A DNA stretch of 25,946 nucleotides from a virus, in the IMG/VR virus record IMGVR_UViG_3300030118_002165, positions 1 to 25,946 of that record; one strand, written 5' to 3'. Both the position numbers and the translations under genes were made by a program. Shown piece after piece: positions 18,333-25,946 of this stretch. Numbering within the stretch: position 1 is the first letter of the stretch; each line of letters starts with the position of its first letter. Under the pieces are notes generated by a model. It ran no database searches. It was not told the origin of the DNA and was given only the letters and a program-made list of their open reading frames with translations.

Positions 18333-19154
18333 TTAATTTAGTTTTTTATCTATAGATTTATAGATTTCTACACCTTCGTCAGTTTTTAAGAAAGCCGCAA
18401 ATGCAGAATAAGGATTTTCATCAAATGGAACATTCATTAACTTTCTATTATTGCTTGACCAATGAAAAGTTCTTTGATCTTGAGACAAATGTATAATACC
18501 TGTTTCAACAGCTCTAATAGCAAGATTTCTTAACATTACATTTTCATCATTTGCTAAATTAATAAATAATCTTGGATTATTTCTAGCAAATACTAATAAA
18601 TCTCTTTTTATTTCTTTAGAAGTCATAGAACTTACTTTACTTCCTACCTCAACTCTCATTATTGCTTCTGCTTGATCTATATCCATATTTCTTGCAGCAT
18701 TTAATGCATCAATTTCTAATTCTAATTCTTCTACTTCATCTTCAGCTATAACAGCTGGTTTGTATTCATAGTATAATTTATTTTTTAAAGGGTGATATAA
18801 GCTTAATAATTTTTGTAAAGCAATATTTCTTGCTGGTACATCAAGTCTTCCATCTCTAAAAACTATATGACCTAATGTAACTTCTCCTTTTTGCTCATCA
18901 GCAAATGGACTTGTCATATTAGTTGCATATCTTATTTCCCTTTGTTTACCTTGCTCACTATCAAAATATAACAACGCGTGTTTTCTTGTATGTTTACCAG
19001 GAATAGTTAAACTAATAGGACTTTTATTACCTGTTAAAAAATAAATTCTATCTTTTATTTCCCAACTATCTTTTTTAGCTGGTTTTTCTTTTATAGGTTC
19101 TGGAGCAGTAACTACTACTTCTTCAACCTGTTCTTCTTTTTTCTTTTTTGACAT
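18333..19154 (-). CDS. Conserved head-associated protein encoded after the capsid gene
   Basis: The product (273 aa) begins with a Lys/Glu-rich disordered tail (1-28), then a beta-rich region (35-110; FLTGNKSPISLTIPGKHTRK, then LLYFDSEQGKQREIRY). A patch at about 118-132 includes LQKLLSLYHPLKN, followed by an acidic helix (135-165) and a helical C-terminus. From memory, similar proteins follow the capsid gene in uncultured marine phages and crAss-like relatives and are annotated only as structural. No enzymatic motif is visible. The gene is isolated between two hairpins (19178-19208 and 18296-18315), so its dose may be set separately from the capsid protein. Its leader shares a 24-base identical stretch with that of the scaffold gene. 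Likely role: head completion, decoration or head-tail joining; this is inferred from position. Confidence 0.75.
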   Translation of the reverse strand: MSKKKKEEQVEEVVVTAPEPIKEKPAKKDSWEIKDRIYFLTGNKSPISLTIPGKHTRKHALLYFDSEQGKQREIRYATNMTSPFADEQKGEVTLGHIVFRDGRLDVPARNIALQKLLSLYHPLKNKLYYEYKPAVIAEDEVEELELEIDALNAARNMDIDQAEAIMRVEVGSKVSSMTSKEIKRDLLVFARNNPRLFINLANDENVMLRNLAIRAVETGIIHLSQDQRTFHWSSNNRKLMNVPFDENPYSAFAAFLKTDEGVEIYKSIDKKLN

Positions 19155-19173
19155 AATATAATATAATTAAATA
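19150..19173 (-). repeat. 24-base leader repeat, copy A (start of small head gene)
   Basis: These 24 bases, covering the first five coding bases and the A/T-only leader, are identical to 21930-21953 at the scaffold gene start. One mismatch and four further matches follow. No other gene start in the window has it. Confidence 0.7.
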
Positions 19174-19177
19174 GTTA

Positions 19178-19208
19178 AAGGTATTGGGCGCCGAAGCGCC
19201 CTTACCTT
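19178..19208 (-). terminator. Strong UUCG-loop hairpin after the major capsid gene
   Basis: In minus-strand RNA a six-pair GC-only stem (GGGCGC with GCGCCC) is closed by a C(UUCG)G tetraloop, an exceptionally stable loop. An outer six-pair stem (AAGGTA with TACCTT) extends it across a small 1x2 internal loop. It begins nine bases after the capsid stop codon and stands out in an otherwise A/T-only spacer. Only short T stretches follow, so it may be a terminator with leaky read-through or an mRNA 3'-end stabiliser for the abundant capsid message. Confidence 0.65.
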
Positions 19209-19217
19209 ATACAAATG

Positions 19218-20717
19218 TTAAATACCTTTGAATAATACAAAGTTATTAGCAGCTTGTGTTACTAAACATCTTTCTGAAAGGAAGTTAACCTCCATTGCAT
19301 CAAGAGTTGAAGTAAACGCACCACCAGCAGAACCAGTAATCCAAGACTTCATTCTTCTATCGTCAGCTTGAGAAGCTCTATATCTAACGTGAAGGAATGG
19401 TCTACGAATATTAGTTCCTAAAATTTGATCATACACAGTTGATGTTCCAGCTGGTACTAATACACCTTCAATTGAATTGATACCTACGATACCACCTCTT
19501 GTAGAAGCGTCGTTTAAGTATTTCCAATCAGTTTTGTAAAAGTCATAAGAACCTCTTCTAAATCCAGAGAATCCTAAGTTAAGTGCCATTTCTTCTGAAT
19601 TTTCAAATAATCCATAAGCAACACCACCTTGACCACCAGCAGAAATAGCTGCAAGCATGTCATCAAAATCTAACGCAGTACCTCTTTGTAAGAAAAGCAT
19701 GTTTTCTTCAATAGCACCTTGTGTGTCTAGGTTTTGTAGAATAGCATCAAAGTCAGAAATTCCAGATGCAGCAGCAAATCCTACTTCAACATTTCCTCTT
19801 TCTTCGATAGCATCAAATAAACCTTGCGTGCTTGGTAATTGCGCAGTTTGGAACTGAGCGCCACCAGCCGCAGCGTTTGCATTTCTTCTACCTTCTACTA
19901 CAGACATTTCTAAATAATCTTCGAATCTTAATCTTGTTTCAGACTCAGCTTTTAAATACCATAAGTATCCAGAAGCTCCATCTTCAGTCGCGATTTCAAC
20001 CCAACCGATTTGAGCCATATCAGAACCAGATACAACGTACTGATCTCTAATAATAATTGGCGTATTGTTGAACTGAGTAAAAGAAGGCTCTACACTTACT
20101 CTAGCAGCTGAATTACCTTGATTAGGTACATCTGCAATAATAGTTCCTTTTGTATAAGCAGAACCATAAACAAACACTTTTAATCCAGCAGCTGCAAAAC
20201 CTTGAGCAGCTAAAGTAGTTACAGGATCAAAACACTGAACAACAATGTCGTTAGCACCTGTTACAGGATTAGATTCTAAAACAATAGCTTTAGCTTCTAG
20301 TCCATTAACTGGATCTAATATAACAACTGTATCATTAACGCTTATTACGTTTTCAGTACCTGCAGGCATTGTTAATCTTGTTGGATTAACTGAACCAGCT
20401 GGTGCAACACCAATAGCAGCAATAACCATATTGTCATATGCAATGTGTAATCTATTTTGTTCAGACCAGATTACTTGATCTGAGGTCATTGGCATTTCTG
20501 CACCGACCATTCTTAAAAAACCAGACAACGTTCTGTTTCCATAACGCTCTACTTCTTGTTCGTAGACCTCTGGTAAATACTGCTGAGCAAAGTCAGCGAA
20601 GTTATCAGGAATACCTGCACCACCACCGTTATTAGTAAACTGTAAATAGTTACTGTTTAAAACTTCTTGTGATTGTGATGGTATTAAACTCCCGAATTGT
20701 GGTTGTAAAGTACCCAT
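19218..20717 (-). CDS. Major capsid protein (HK97-fold, crAss-like type)
   Basis: The product has 499 residues, close to the usual size (about 500) of crAss-like capsid proteins. The stretch at residues 60-96 (GNRTLSGFLRMVGAEMPM, then SDQVIWSEQNRLHIAYDN) is the most recognisable conserved patch of that family, recalled from memory. A Gly/Asn-rich flexible N-terminus (25-38) and long beta-rich centre fit an HK97-type fold. The gene follows the scaffold gene by 17 bases and is followed by the strong UUCG hairpin. Base use differs from its neighbours: hand-counted lines reach 43-45% GC versus about 20-35% nearby, consistent with codon selection for very high expression. The protein forms the icosahedral shell. 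The fold is family knowledge, not demonstrated here. Confidence 0.88.
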   Translation of the reverse strand: MGTLQPQFGSLIPSQSQEVLNSNYLQFTNNGGGAGIPDNFADFAQQYLPEVYEQEVERYGNRTLSGFLRMVGAEMPMTSDQVIWSEQNRLHIAYDNMVIAAIGVAPAGSVNPTRLTMPAGTENVISVNDTVVILDPVNGLEAKAIVLESNPVTGANDIVVQCFDPVTTLAAQGFAAAGLKVFVYGSAYTKGTIIADVPNQGNSAARVSVEPSFTQFNNTPIIIRDQYVVSGSDMAQIGWVEIATEDGASGYLWYLKAESETRLRFEDYLEMSVVEGRRNANAAAGGAQFQTAQLPSTQGLFDAIEERGNVEVGFAAASGISDFDAILQNLDTQGAIEENMLFLQRGTALDFDDMLAAISAGGQGGVAYGLFENSEEMALNLGFSGFRRGSYDFYKTDWKYLNDASTRGGIVGINSIEGVLVPAGTSTVYDQILGTNIRRPFLHVRYRASQADDRRMKSWITGSAGGAFTSTLDAMEVNFLSERCLVTQAANNFVLFKGI

Positions 20718-20734
20718 AATTGTTTAATTTTAAA

Positions 20735-21934
20735 TTAGTTAAACTTTCGTTTTTGAATTTTAAGTTTTGTAGAGTCAGCACCACTAATCGCTTTTACTTT
20801 AAATCCGCCTACAAATATATCTTTATTTCCTTCTCTTGCTTTAACATCAGAAAGATTTTTAGATTTATTTACAACTTCTTTAACTGCATCGGCTTTGCCT
20901 TGCTCGTAAAAGTGCGTAGCGATTTTATCTACGTTTTCAGCAGCATACATTGCTTTATGATAACCACTCGGGTCTACTACATTGCCATCTGGATCTAGGA
21001 ACTTCCCTACCAAGTTGGTAATGTTTGATTGGTTTTCTGCAACTTTTTCACGATTCTGTATATTATACTTGTATCTCTTACCAGCAACTTCAAAATCAAA
21101 ACCTTTGAAATCTTCATTGAATAGTTGTTGAGTACGCTGTTTAAATGTCTCGTGTAGTTGTTCAGCCTGTTCTTGCTGTTTATTGTAACGATTAAAAAAA
21201 TCCATAGCTTTTTGTTGCTCTTGAGTAACACCTGGACGCAACTTAATTTCGTCATAGTATTTTGCTTTAACTTCTTCTAAATAGTTTTTAGCTTTAGCAA
21301 CTTCTTCTTTAAATGCTAATTTTTTCTTTCGTATTTCTTTTTCCTCATGTATATCTTCGTCCCATTGATAATCTTCTAAAATAAGATTTATATCTTCTGA
21401 ATCTAAATGAGGTTTATGTTTTTTGTAATATTCTTTTAATAAAGTTGTTTCATCGACATTGCTATAATCAGCATTAAGTCTTACATAGTCTTCAACTGTT
21501 CCACCAGTTTCTTCCATAAAGCTAACAAGTTTTTCTACATTTTCAGGTAATTGTCTCCCTAATACTTGTTCATCTCGTTTAGCTTCTTTTACTTCTGCTT
21601 CAACTTTTTTTACTTCTTCTTCTGTAACTTCTTTGATCGGAGAAAACCCTTCAGTAGTCTCGTTGGACTCTTGTACAGGTTCTCCCATCTCTGTGCTATC
21701 TCCGGATGGAACTTCCACAGATACCTCCTCTGTTTCTCCGATTTGAATGGCATCGTCTTCTTTTTTAATTTCAACCTTTGTTACATTGTTTTCTACTTCT
21801 ATCAAAGGTTCTTTTAAACTAACTTTTGTAACATTATCTTTTTCGTTTTGTTTAGATAATTGTTTTACTTTAGGTTTCTTCAATTTGAATTCACCTTCTT
21901 GCTTGACCTCAACGGCCGCTTGTTTATCTGACAT
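20735..21934 (-). CDS. Probable capsid scaffolding/assembly protein
   Basis: The product (399 aa) sits between portal and capsid genes, the usual place for the scaffold. Its first 120 residues are very rich in Glu, Lys and Val with low complexity, so probably disordered. Residues about 125-175 look like a small helical domain (LPENVEKLVSFMEETGG, then a second helix pair). Residues 195-300 form a long charged coiled coil. The C-terminus is short and basic (KLKIQKRKFN), as in scaffold proteins that bind the capsid protein through a positive tail. There is no Cys and no membrane segment. It starts 27 bases after the portal stop. Function rests on gene order and composition; no specific family motif was recognised. 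It would guide procapsid assembly and leave or be degraded before packaging. Confidence 0.7.
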   Translation of the reverse strand: MSDKQAAVEVKQEGEFKLKKPKVKQLSKQNEKDNVTKVSLKEPLIEVENNVTKVEIKKEDDAIQIGETEEVSVEVPSGDSTEMGEPVQESNETTEGFSPIKEVTEEEVKKVEAEVKEAKRDEQVLGRQLPENVEKLVSFMEETGGTVEDYVRLNADYSNVDETTLLKEYYKKHKPHLDSEDINLILEDYQWDEDIHEEKEIRKKKLAFKEEVAKAKNYLEEVKAKYYDEIKLRPGVTQEQQKAMDFFNRYNKQQEQAEQLHETFKQRTQQLFNEDFKGFDFEVAGKRYKYNIQNREKVAENQSNITNLVGKFLDPDGNVVDPSGYHKAMYAAENVDKIATHFYEQGKADAVKEVVNKSKNLSDVKAREGNKDIFVGGFKVKAISGADSTKLKIQKRKFN

Positions 21935-21953
21935 AATATAATATAATTAAATA
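21930..21953 (-). repeat. 24-base leader repeat, copy B (start of scaffold gene)
   Basis: Identical to 19150-19173 over 24 bases and placed in the same way: the first five coding bases plus an A/T-only leader. It lies in the 27-base spacer after the portal gene. It could be a shared translation-initiation or promoter-like element. Confidence 0.7.
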
Positions 21954-21961
21954 ATTAATAA

Positions 21962-24361
21962 TTAAAGTGATGGTAACATATCAGTTGTATCCATCTCTAC
22001 ATTTTCATTTTCAAAATTTATTGGTAATGAATCATTTTTTCTTTGCGAAATCATTTCACTTTGTTGAGTTGCTTCCATCTTACTTCTTTTATCTTTACGA
22101 TCTTCAATAAGTTTTTCTTTAGCACTCATACCTTCTACTTCTACTTTTTTCAACTCCATATCATTTTTATGTTGCATCATCATTTTTTGTTGATCCAACT
22201 GAGCTTGTAGTTGCATACGATCTTTTTCAAATTCGCTTTTTGCTTTTTCATATTCAACATTAGCACCTGATATTGCTTGTTGTTTTTGTACTTCCGCCAT
22301 AGCTGTTTTTTCTGCAGCGGCAGCTTGCGCTTCGCTTTGTGCAGCTATATTAGCTTGTTGATTAGCTTGATCTTGTTTAGCTTTTTGCTTACGTTTAACT
22401 TTAAGCATTTGATTAGCTAATTTTAAATTTTTAATACCTCTTAAATCAATAGCATCTTCTACATCTATATTACCAGCTTGTAAAGCAACTTGAATATTTG
22501 CCTCTAGTTGTTGTTTTTCTTCTTCATCTGGTTCTAATTCTAAGAAAATACCAAAGTCGTGTAGATTTAAATTAACAACTTCAGACAATGTTTTAATATT
22601 ATAAGTTGATATAGAGTTTTGTAAAGATGATTTTGTTAATGGAAACTCAAGAGCATCAGCTACTTTTAAGCTAATATTTTCTGCTAATTTAAGGGTTAAA
22701 TATAAACTAGACTGTACAATATGTCTTGTGGCAACATTAGATGCATTAGCGGCTAACTTCTGTAATCCTACAAGCGTGTTACGATCTGGCAAACTACCAT
22801 CTCTAGCTTCATTTAGTCCCGTCACGTCTCTAATCATTTGTAAATAATATTGATACGTGCTTATTAAACTGTTAATTTTACCTTGACCAGTTGAAGCGCT
22901 TAATTCTTGTATTGGCACTTTACCTGGATTCATATCACCTTCTTGTGTTAATGATCTACCTACAATGCTACCAGTTTGGAAATACATGTTTAATGCTTCC
23001 GCAGGATTATAATTAGTACCATTACCAAGATCTACTTCAGCTAAACCGTCCATATCTAAATAAACACCATCTGGCACCATACGTGATATAACCTGTTGTA
23101 ATTTTAAATGTGTTAGCTGTATCATATCAGCAAAACCTGTACATTTACTTACTAAAGATTCTATTCTACCTTTATAAATTCTTGGTGCACATATAGCATA
23201 ATTCATTTTTACTTTAGTAGTATCAGCATAAGGTCTTGACATGTTTTTTGCTAACTCCCATTTTAACATTGTATCTGTACCTAAAACTTTAGCACCACTG
23301 TATAAAACCTCTATTGATCTACCAACTCTTTCAAACATATCACTTTCAGGTGGATTAAATGTATCTGGTTTTTCAATAGCTTTAACTAATCCTTGATCAG
23401 TTTGTTTTATTTTAAATACTTGGTTGTGATAAGTTTTATAATCAAAATATAAAACTTGTACAGTATTTGCATCATAATCACCCCAACCTGTAATATAAGA
23501 TCTATTACCAGGCATTTCTTGTATTCTTTTTAATTCTTCTTCGCTAATATGAGGAAACTCTTTTTTAAGTTCTGGTATAGTAATAGATTTTAACTCACCA
23601 ACATAATATATATCTTGAAAATTAGGATCTTCTGTATATGAGTATACCATATAAGCTGGATCAACATAATCTACTGTAATACCTTCAGCCGTATTAAAAC
23701 TAGTTTTAGCAGCTGCAATACCACAAACTGTTAAATCCATATTTAATCTACGTCTTATTAAATCGTATTTGTTTTGAGCTAATACACTAGATATTGCTTC
23801 TTCTTCAGCTATTTCTACACTTTGCTTATAAGATAGCTGCATGTGTAACTCTAACTCTTCAGTTGTTTCTGGAATAATACCAGGATCTGGTGATTGATAT
23901 AAATCTAATCCTAATACGTTTTTTAAGTTTGCTAAATACTCGTCAGACAACATGTCTTCATAAATTTTAGAAGCATAGCTTGTTCTTTTCTTTATAGACT
24001 CAGGGTCTTGAGCATAAGCTTTAATGTCATAAGCTTTTGATGATATACCGTTTACTACTATATCTACAAATTTAGATAATATTGGAACTGGTTTCCAGTC
24101 TAAATTTAAATAAGATAAATCACCATTAATAGCTAATTCATCTTTATATTTTTGTATAGATTGTTCACCTCTTGCATAAGATCTTAACATGTGAAAATTA
24201 TTCCAATTAGTTAAGTATCTATTACCGCTAGTTCTTCCTTGTGAAAACCACTCTTGTTCTATAGCTTGTGCAACTTGCTGGCCATATTTTAAACTAGCTT
24301 TTTCTGCGTCACTTACGACTTGACTTGGAAAAGGACTATTAGTATTAGTGTATATATTCAT
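21962..24361 (-). CDS. Portal protein (crAss-like type)
   Basis: The product (799 aa) has the length and pattern of crAss-like portal proteins. Residues 55-115 (LRSYARGEQSIQKYKDE, then LSYLNLDWKPVPILSKFVDI and VVNGISSKAYDIKAYAQDP) form the most recognisable conserved block, recalled from memory. The centre carries typical portal wing/stem segments (about 380-560), including ARDGSLPDRNTLVGLQKLAA. The last 140 residues are a Gln/Lys/Glu coiled coil (about 655-775) that may form a barrel extending into the capsid, as in P22. The ATG directly follows the terminase stop (TAA then ATG), so the two are translationally linked. The portal forms the dodecameric vertex ring through which the terminase pumps DNA and to which the gp11-type connector binds. 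Confidence 0.88.
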   Translation of the reverse strand: MNIYTNTNSPFPSQVVSDAEKASLKYGQQVAQAIEQEWFSQGRTSGNRYLTNWNNFHMLRSYARGEQSIQKYKDELAINGDLSYLNLDWKPVPILSKFVDIVVNGISSKAYDIKAYAQDPESIKKRTSYASKIYEDMLSDEYLANLKNVLGLDLYQSPDPGIIPETTEELELHMQLSYKQSVEIAEEEAISSVLAQNKYDLIRRRLNMDLTVCGIAAAKTSFNTAEGITVDYVDPAYMVYSYTEDPNFQDIYYVGELKSITIPELKKEFPHISEEELKRIQEMPGNRSYITGWGDYDANTVQVLYFDYKTYHNQVFKIKQTDQGLVKAIEKPDTFNPPESDMFERVGRSIEVLYSGAKVLGTDTMLKWELAKNMSRPYADTTKVKMNYAICAPRIYKGRIESLVSKCTGFADMIQLTHLKLQQVISRMVPDGVYLDMDGLAEVDLGNGTNYNPAEALNMYFQTGSIVGRSLTQEGDMNPGKVPIQELSASTGQGKINSLISTYQYYLQMIRDVTGLNEARDGSLPDRNTLVGLQKLAANASNVATRHIVQSSLYLTLKLAENISLKVADALEFPLTKSSLQNSISTYNIKTLSEVVNLNLHDFGIFLELEPDEEEKQQLEANIQVALQAGNIDVEDAIDLRGIKNLKLANQMLKVKRKQKAKQDQANQQANIAAQSEAQAAAAEKTAMAEVQKQQAISGANVEYEKAKSEFEKDRMQLQAQLDQQKMMMQHKNDMELKKVEVEGMSAKEKLIEDRKDKRSKMEATQQSEMISQRKNDSLPINFENENVEMDTTDMLPSL

Positions 24362-25946
24362 TTAATCTATAATTTTTGATGTAGAACCTTTGTTGTTATA
24401 TTTTCTTATACCTAAATCTACTGGTTCTAATTTTCTTTTAACCGCTGGAGTATATCTATGCTTGTTGCAAGCCATTAATGCTAAACCAGAGCTAATAGAA
24501 GCATCATGTGTTGTTCTGTTGTTTATATTAAATTTAGCCCAGTCTTCTAATGTTCTTTGAAAATACATATCACCATATCCAGTTTCTTTTAATCCTACGA
24601 AATGTTCAATATATGTTTCAATAGCAGCTGCATGAGCTTGTTTTATATCTTCACTAGAATTAGGTATACCACCTATTTCTCTTTCTGTAACTGATAATTT
24701 ATTTCTTCTTTTATCAGGTCTATTCATAGCATAACCTCTATAACCTCTACGTTTAAAATAATAAAGTAATCTAGGTTTATTATTTTCTGCAAGTATGGGC
24801 ATACCATAAAAAACACAAGCCATTAATACATCTTCAAAAAATATTTCAGCAGTTTGAGGTCTAGCTATATATTCTAAGAAAAAATGATTAGGCGGATGGT
24901 TTTCCATACTAAACTTAGTTAAGCCGTGTAAAGATCCATTAGAACCTCTTTTATCTACAGTTCCTGATATATCATATGGATCACAGCCAAAAGCTCCCAT
25001 ATGTTCATTACCTGGATAATTTACACCATTTTTATTATATCTTCTATTTTGTAAAGATATATCTGGTATCCATGTAACATAAAATCTTCCGTTATTATTT
25101 GGAATAAAAATAACTTTTGTATCTTGTTCACCATTTTCCCACTGAAAATTACCTTGAGTTACGTTTATGCTATTTTTTAAATCTTCATTAAAATCTATTT
25201 GTTCATAAATTTTAGTTAGATTAAATAAAGACTGTTTTGATTCATCTCTAAAAGCATGCTTAGTAGTTCTTGGAAATTGTCTATAAAATTCATTTAAACC
25301 ATCTTGATCGCCTTTTAATCCTTCTACTTCATTATCCCAATATTCTATTACGCCTTGTGTAATTTTAACGCCATGTGGGTCTTCAGCTGGTTTTGCTGGT
25401 GTATTGAATACAGGTAATCCATAAGAATCAATGTATCCTTCGTAATTCCATTCCATAGGTATGAACAGACTATATAATCCCGAACGAGTCTGTCCGTTGC
25501 TGTTTCTTTTTGTAACGTCTGAATCATCGTATAGTTTCTTAAAATTTCTACCTCCTTTATCTAACGCATTAGATGTTGAACCCATCATGCATTTACCAAT
25601 AATTCTACTACCTAATCGTAACGTGGTTTTCGTGACCCTCCAGTTGTTGAGGATGTTGTTGGGCTTTTCCCACTTGCCCGACTCGTCGTGAACGAGAAGT
25701 TTGAGTTTCTCACCGTCGTAGGAGTTATCACCGGTATTTTTCCAGTCGATGGTGGTGTCAAGACCCTGTAATTCGTCTTGTAAGGTTTCGTCAGCGGAGG
25801 CGGTGAGCTTACGACGGGTGTACTTGGTTGCGGGGACACGGTAGGCAAGCTCGGTCTTTGGACGGTCCATTCCGTCCTGGGTCGGTTTGAAAAAGAAGGG
25901 ATAATTAACTGATATGGGTACCACCTTATCTGTGAACATCTTCTTG
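24362..25946 (-). CDS. terL: Terminase large subunit, C-terminal part (ATPase end and nuclease)
   Basis: The frame is open at the right edge; at least two Lys codons precede the first visible ATG (25939), so this is a fragment and 25939 is not the true start. Numbering from that Met: KLKLLVHDES (78-87) fits a Walker B strand with catalytic Asp-Glu; SRIIGKCMMGSTSNA (111-125) fits the coupling motif; and GCDPYD (318-323), AENN (384-387) and THDAS (477-481) supply Asp320, Glu385 and Asp479 as likely metal ligands of the RNase-H-type nuclease. The Walker A part lies outside the window. The whole pattern resembles crAss-like terminases from memory. Bases 25612-25946 have much higher GC and different codon use than the rest of the gene, though the frame continues. 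The enzyme cuts and pumps concatemeric DNA into the head through the portal encoded next. Confidence 0.9.
   Translation of the reverse strand, partial: KKMFTDKVVPISVNYPFFFKPTQDGMDRPKTELAYRVPATKYTRRKLTASADETLQDELQGLDTTIDWKNTGDNSYDGEKLKLLVHDESGKWEKPNNILNNWRVTKTTLRLGSRIIGKCMMGSTSNALDKGGRNFKKLYDDSDVTKRNSNGQTRSGLYSLFIPMEWNYEGYIDSYGLPVFNTPAKPAEDPHGVKITQGVIEYWDNEVEGLKGDQDGLNEFYRQFPRTTKHAFRDESKQSLFNLTKIYEQIDFNEDLKNSINVTQGNFQWENGEQDTKVIFIPNNNGRFYVTWIPDISLQNRRYNKNGVNYPGNEHMGAFGCDPYDISGTVDKRGSNGSLHGLTKFSMENHPPNHFFLEYIARPQTAEIFFEDVLMACVFYGMPILAENNKPRLLYYFKRRGYRGYAMNRPDKRRNKLSVTEREIGGIPNSSEDIKQAHAAAIETYIEHFVGLKETGYGDMYFQRTLEDWAKFNINNRTTHDASISSGLALMACNKHRYTPAVKRKLEPVDLGIRKYNNKGSTSKIID
25612..25946. other. 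High-GC tract inside the terminase gene
   Basis: Hand counting five 60-base lines from 25621 to 25920 gives about 51% GC, against about 23-35% in the lines just to the left. The codons here prefer C or G in the third position (ACC, GAC, AAC, AAG, CGT), while the rest of the gene uses AAT, GAT, AAA and AGA. The change is abrupt near 25615, at the codons for residues 108-110. The tract runs off the right edge. Confidence 0.85.

Noticed and set aside
19201-19240. Bacteroidota-type promoter (TAnnTTTG) after the capsid gene
   Set aside because: The only near match (TAACATTTG on the minus strand) overlaps the capsid stop, has wrong spacing and no clear upstream TTTG element.
21007-21255. 82-codon minus-strand frame inside the scaffold gene
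   Set aside because: It lies wholly within the scaffold coding frame and has no leader or recognisable feature.
25612-25848. Overlapping 78-codon minus-strand frame rich in Ser, Thr and Pro
   Set aside because: It is a shadow of the terminase frame produced by the high-GC tract; the terminase frame carries the conserved motifs.
1-25946. tRNA genes, CRISPR arrays, insertion sequences, attachment sites or an integrase
   Set aside because: Reading both strands showed no cloverleaf, regular repeat-spacer array, terminal inverted repeats or recombinase motifs; the window is nearly all coding for virion proteins.

Overview
This window looks like part of the late (virion) gene block of a tailed, short-tailed-type double-stranded DNA phage. 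All real genes lie on the minus strand, so the block is transcribed from high to low coordinates. It is very AT-rich (hand counts of most 60-base lines give roughly 18-35% GC) and almost completely coding. Start codons sit in A/T-rich leaders, usually after spacers of 0-60 bases, and I see no consistent Shine-Dalgarno sequence; this is typical of Bacteroidota and their phages. The terminase, portal, capsid and connector proteins resemble, from memory, those of crAss-like phages (Crassvirales) and related marine flavobacterial podoviruses. That placement is a resemblance judgement, not a search result.

Layout in transcription order: terminase large subunit, cut by the right edge (25946-24362); portal (24361-21962); probable scaffold (21934-20735); major capsid protein (20717-19218); a strong UUCG-loop hairpin; a small conserved head gene (19154-18333); a second hairpin; a connector/ring protein of the T7 gp11 type (18272-17502); a second ring or stabilisation protein (17502-16267); a 1584-residue tail protein with inserted beta-sandwich-like modules (16260-11506); a 499-residue tail nozzle-like protein (11488-9989); an Ala/Gln/Gly-rich ejection-type protein (9970-9302); an unknown 367-residue protein (9289-8186); and a giant gene (8159 to beyond the left edge, at least 2719 codons). 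This is the T7/crAss-like order: packaging, head, connector, tail, then internal (ejected) proteins.

The most interesting part is the giant gene. It encodes a multi-module polypeptide with an EF-hand-type calcium loop (residues 606-617), a zinc-metallopeptidase motif HEVLH (963-967) with a downstream glutamate pair, and a complete HAD-phosphatase-like module (about 2125-2285). Short basic motifs of the form S-K/R-R-R recur between modules, and one lies on each side of the HAD module. My reading is that this is an internal virion protein delivered into the host, possibly a polyprotein processed at these motifs, perhaps by its own metallopeptidase. The second striking feature is a sharp high-GC tract (about 51% by hand count) in the first 335 bases of the visible terminase gene, with different codon use, suggesting recombination or an assembly join.

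No tRNA, rRNA, CRISPR array, insertion sequence, integrase or plus-strand gene is supported. No gene-free stretch exceeds about 65 bases.
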